DNA of 8,796 bases from an uncultured Porphyromonadaceae bacterium (GTDB taxonomy: Bacteria; Bacteroidota; Bacteroidia; Bacteroidales; Muribaculaceae): contig CABQCA010000097.1 in NCBI GenBank assembly GCA_902462525.1, positions 1 to 8,796 on the forward strand, written 5' to 3'. Shown here piece after piece: positions 6,467 to 8,796 of this stretch. Position 1 is the stretch's first letter; every line of letters starts with the position of its first letter. A program made the translations under genes and the position numbers. The notes below the pieces were generated by a model. That model was not told the DNA's origin. It searched no databases and saw only the letters and a list, made by a program, of their open reading frames with translations.

Positions 6467-6553
6467 AGTGAAAGGTGAAAATCAGGCTTCGCCTGAGTGA
6501 AGATATTAGTTTTTTTGCGTATAAACCATTATCTTCACTTTTTACCTTTCACT
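6467..6553. repeat. Three-way-junction palindromic element upstream of aspS
   Basis: The 87 nt can fold completely at the junction. The outer stem 6467-6481 pairs with 6539-6553 (15 pairs, one of them G.U). Inside it, a 6-bp hairpin with a 3-nt loop (6482-6496, TCAGGC/GCCTGA) sits directly next to a 9-bp hairpin (6497-6505 with 6530-6538). No base at the junction is left unpaired. A further 4 pairs (6457-6460 with 6554-6557) extend the outer stem across a 6-nt bulge. The motif AGTGAA recurs on both strands. It lies between the dcp stop and the aspS start, so it may be a leader or 3'-UTR RNA structure, or a copy of a dispersed intergenic palindromic repeat. I found no consensus promoter inside it. 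Confidence 0.6.
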
Positions 6554-6571
6554 ACTTAAATTAAGAAATAT

Positions 6572-8332
6572 ATGTTTCGTACTAACACTTGCGGCGAGCT
6601 TCGTCTCGCCGACGCCGGCAAGACCGTGACCCTTGCCGGATGGGTACAGAAAACCCGAAAAATGGGCGGCATGACATTTGTCGACCTTCGCGACCGCTAC
6701 GGCATTACTCAGGTGGTGTTCAACGTGGAGCATGACGCCGCCCTCACCGACGCCGCCAACAAGCTCGGCCGTGAATACGTGGTGCAGGTGACCGGCAAGG
6801 TTGCCGAGCGCACCGCCAAGAATCCCGCCATGCCCACCGGCGACATCGAAATCATCGCCGACGAACTTCGTGTTCTCAATCCCAGCGAAGTGCCTCCTTT
6901 CACCATCGAGGACGAATCCGACGGCGGCGATGACCTGCGCATGCGCTATCGTTATCTCGACATACGTCGCGCTCCCGTTCGCAAGAACCTGGAACTGCGT
7001 CATAAGATGACGATGGAAGTTCGTCGCTACCTCGACAGCAAGGGCTTCCTCGAAATCGAAACTCCTATGCTCGTGGGCTCCACGCCCGAAGGCGCCCGCG
7101 ACTTCGTGGTGCCCTCGCGCATGAACCCCGGCCAGTTCTACGCCCTTCCGCAGTCGCCCCAGACCCTCAAACAGTTGCTCATGGTGAGCGGCATCGACCG
7201 CTACTTCCAGATCGTTAAGTGCTTCCGCGACGAAGACCTCCGTGCCGACCGTCAGCCCGAGTTCACCCAGATCGACTGCGAGATGAGCTTCATCGAGCAG
7301 AACGATGTTATCGAGCTGTTCGAAGGCATGGCCAAACACCTCTTCAAGGTTATCCGCGGCATAGAACTTACCGAACCCTTCCCCCGCATGACATGGGCCG
7401 ACGCCATGAAGTACTACGGCAGCGACAAGCCCGACACACGTTTCGGAATGCGCTTTGTCGAACTTATGGACATTATGAAAGGCTGCGGTTTTTCGGTGTT
7501 CGACAACGCCACGTACATCGGCGGTATTTGCGGCGAGGGTGCTGCGCACTACACCCGCAAGCAGCTCGACGCTCTCACCGAGTTTGTGAAACGCTCGCAA
7601 ATCGGCGCAAAAGGCCTCGTCTATGCCCGCGTCGAAGAGAACGGCAACGTCAAGTCGAGTGTCGACAAATTCTACACTCAGGAGAAACTTCAGGAACTCA
7701 AGGCCGCAATGGATGCCAAGCCCGGCGATCTTATCCTGATAATGAGTGGCGACGATGCCAACAAGACACGCAAACAGCTTTGCGAACTTCGTCTTGAAAT
7801 GGGCCGTCAGCTTGGCCTTCGCGACAAAAATAAATTCTCATGCCTGTGGGTTGTCGATTTCCCGATGTTCGAATGGAGCGAACAGGAAGGCCGTCTCATG
7901 GCCATGCACCATCCTTTCACACACCCGAAGGACGAGGACATACCTCTGCTCGACACCGACCCGGCAGCCGTACGCGCTGATGCCTACGACATGGTGATCA
8001 ACGGCGTCGAAGTGGGCGGCGGTTCTATCCGTATCCACGACAGCGGTCTGCAGGCCAAGATGTTCGAAATCCTCGGTTTCACTCCCGAGAAGGCTCAGGA
8101 GCAGTTCGGCTTCCTGATGAATGCATTCAAGTTCGGAGCGCCTCCTCACGGTGGTCTCGCATATGGTCTCGACCGTTGGGTAAGTCTCTTCGCCGGTCTC
8201 GACAGTATCCGCGACTGTATTGCATTTCCGAAGAACAATTCGGGCCGCGACGTGATGCTCGACGCGCCCGCTGCCCTCGATCAGAGCCAGCTCGACGAAC
8301 TCAACCTCGCCATCGTTGAACCCGAAAAATGA
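6572..8332 (+). CDS. aspS: Aspartyl-tRNA synthetase
   Basis: The 586-aa product charges tRNA-Asp with aspartate in the cytoplasm and is a class II synthetase of the bacterial type, at the usual family length. An N-terminal OB-fold anticodon-binding domain (about 1-105) contains 'GWVQKTRKMGGMTFVDLRDR'. Class II motif 2 is 'FRDEDLRADRQPEFTQID' (218-235). The bacterial GAD insertion domain lies around 295-410, including 'GAKGLVYARVEENG'. Motif 3 is 'GLAYGLDRW', with the ATP-binding Arg at 535, followed by the signature 'SIRDCIAFPKNNSGRD'. All essential motifs are intact. The ATG at 6572 aligns with the family N-terminus; upstream sequence is A-rich without a Shine-Dalgarno, as usual in Bacteroidota. 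Met31 stands where discriminating enzymes usually have Leu and non-discriminating ones His. Its stop overlaps the next gene's ATG by 4 bp, so the two are likely co-translated. The product call is secure. Confidence 0.98.
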   Translation: MFRTNTCGELRLADAGKTVTLAGWVQKTRKMGGMTFVDLRDRYGITQVVFNVEHDAALTDAANKLGREYVVQVTGKVAERTAKNPAMPTGDIEIIADELRVLNPSEVPPFTIEDESDGGDDLRMRYRYLDIRRAPVRKNLELRHKMTMEVRRYLDSKGFLEIETPMLVGSTPEGARDFVVPSRMNPGQFYALPQSPQTLKQLLMVSGIDRYFQIVKCFRDEDLRADRQPEFTQIDCEMSFIEQNDVIELFEGMAKHLFKVIRGIELTEPFPRMTWADAMKYYGSDKPDTRFGMRFVELMDIMKGCGFSVFDNATYIGGICGEGAAHYTRKQLDALTEFVKRSQIGAKGLVYARVEENGNVKSSVDKFYTQEKLQELKAAMDAKPGDLILIMSGDDANKTRKQLCELRLEMGRQLGLRDKNKFSCLWVVDFPMFEWSEQEGRLMAMHHPFTHPKDEDIPLLDTDPAAVRADAYDMVINGVEVGGGSIRIHDSGLQAKMFEILGFTPEKAQEQFGFLMNAFKFGAPPHGGLAYGLDRWVSLFAGLDSIRDCIAFPKNNSGRDVMLDAPAALDQSQLDELNLAIVEPEK

Positions 8333-8796
8333 AACTTTCCTTTATTATAGCCGCTCTTGAAGAGTTCGCTCCGCGGGCCCTTCAGGAGAGTTGGGACAAC
8401 AGCGGCTTGCAGATAGGGCTGCCCGAGGGTACCGACGAATGCACGGGCGCTTTGCTGTGCGTCGATGTTACTGAAGAAACCATCGCTGAGGCTGTCGGAA
8501 AAGGATTCAATTTGGTGATATCGCACCATCCGCTGATATTCAAAGGCTTCCGGCAGCTCACAGGCGCTACGGCGCCCCAGCGTGCCGCAATGGCTGCCAT
8601 TCGCGCGGGCGTGGCGGTATATTCGGCGCACACTTCGCTCGACAGCGCCGCTGGCGGCGTTTCCTACGCCATGGCTTCGGTGCTCGGTGCGAAAGTTGCG
8701 GGTGTGTTGTCGCCTTCCGAAGCAGGCCTGAGCAAAATCACGGTCTTCTGTCCGCGCGCCAAGGCTCAGGACGTTCGGTTGACCCTGCTTGACAAT
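8329..8796 (+). CDS. Nif3/DUF34 family dinuclear metal protein (3' end missing)
   Basis: The open frame covers 156 codons to the right edge without a stop. It belongs to the Nif3 (YbgI/YqfO, DUF34) family, whose members form toroidal hexamers with a two-metal site. They are often annotated 'GTP cyclohydrolase 1 type 2', but the true reaction is unsettled. Family marks are 'SWDNSGLQIG' (21-30), the metal ligands His66-His67 in 'ISHHPLIFKG', and 'AHTSLD' (100-105) with His101 and Asp105. From about residue 134, 'GLSKITVFCPRAKAQDVR' matches the start of the PII/CutA-like insert found in the longer YqfO-type members, so the full protein is probably around 360 aa; the remaining metal ligands would lie beyond the edge. 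The ATG shares an ATGA with the aspS stop, so it is probably translated with aspS. Confidence 0.93.
   Translation, partial: MKLSFIIAALEEFAPRALQESWDNSGLQIGLPEGTDECTGALLCVDVTEETIAEAVGKGFNLVISHHPLIFKGFRQLTGATAPQRAAMAAIRAGVAVYSAHTSLDSAAGGVSYAMASVLGAKVAGVLSPSEAGLSKITVFCPRAKAQDVRLTLLDN

Noticed and set aside
6482..6516. Intrinsic terminator for dcp (hairpin 6482-6496 and T-run 6510-6516)
   Set aside because: The T-run begins 13 nt after the stem, too far for a standard intrinsic terminator; the three-way-junction explanation uses these bases better.
6507..6517. Possible -7 box for aspS in TAGTTTTTTTG
   Set aside because: Between TA and the final TTTG there are too many bases to fit TAnnTTTG, and no -33 box is suitably placed; aspS may be read through from dcp or use a non-consensus promoter.
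6542..7600. A 352-codon open frame antisense to aspS
   Set aside because: It is the complement of a highly conserved synthetase gene and its His/Val/Gly-rich translation looks like a shadow frame.

Overview
The window comes from a Bacteroidota genome, most likely a gut-type Bacteroidales; a Muribaculaceae-like source is my guess, not something the sequence proves. The grounds are the two intergenic promoters of the Bacteroidetes type (TTTG, then 20 nt, then TAnnTTTG), A/T-rich start regions without Shine-Dalgarno sequences, a lipoprotein-type Dcp peptidase, and the family style of the exported proteins. Everything in the window is coding except two short gaps (about 260 and 140 bp). Both gaps hold structured sequence.

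Left half, minus strand (about 4022 down to 1): five tightly packed genes read leftwards as one probable operon. In order of transcription they are: a single-pass membrane protein with a Big2-type immunoglobulin-like domain and a MORN-like tail; an exported protein of unknown function; a second small exported protein, faintly LPP20/FlgO-like at its N-terminus; an exported protein ending in an NTF2-like domain; and the start of a further exported protein, cut by the window edge, that resembles the N-terminal part of Bacteroidetes PEGA-type proteins. Three of the four junctions overlap (two ATGA overlaps of 4 bp and one of 8 bp), and the fourth has a 25-bp gap. All five products carry a signal peptide or membrane anchor, so they probably work together in the envelope. 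Their function is unknown, and this is the best candidate for an undescribed system here.

Middle (4023-4280): a divergent control region. Two promoters of the same layout face away from each other, with -33 boxes 13 bp apart that form the arms of an inverted repeat. Each transcript has a leader of about 80-90 nt with a potential hairpin.

Right half, plus strand: dcp (a lipoprotein M3 metallopeptidase with all metal ligands intact), a 140-bp gap, aspS (aspartyl-tRNA synthetase), and the start of a Nif3/DUF34-family gene that overlaps aspS by 4 bp and runs off the right edge. The gap before aspS contains an 87-nt sequence that can fold, with no unpaired junction bases, into a three-way junction. 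It is either a leader RNA element or a copy of a palindromic intergenic repeat. No rRNA, tRNA, CRISPR array, transposase or phage gene was seen.
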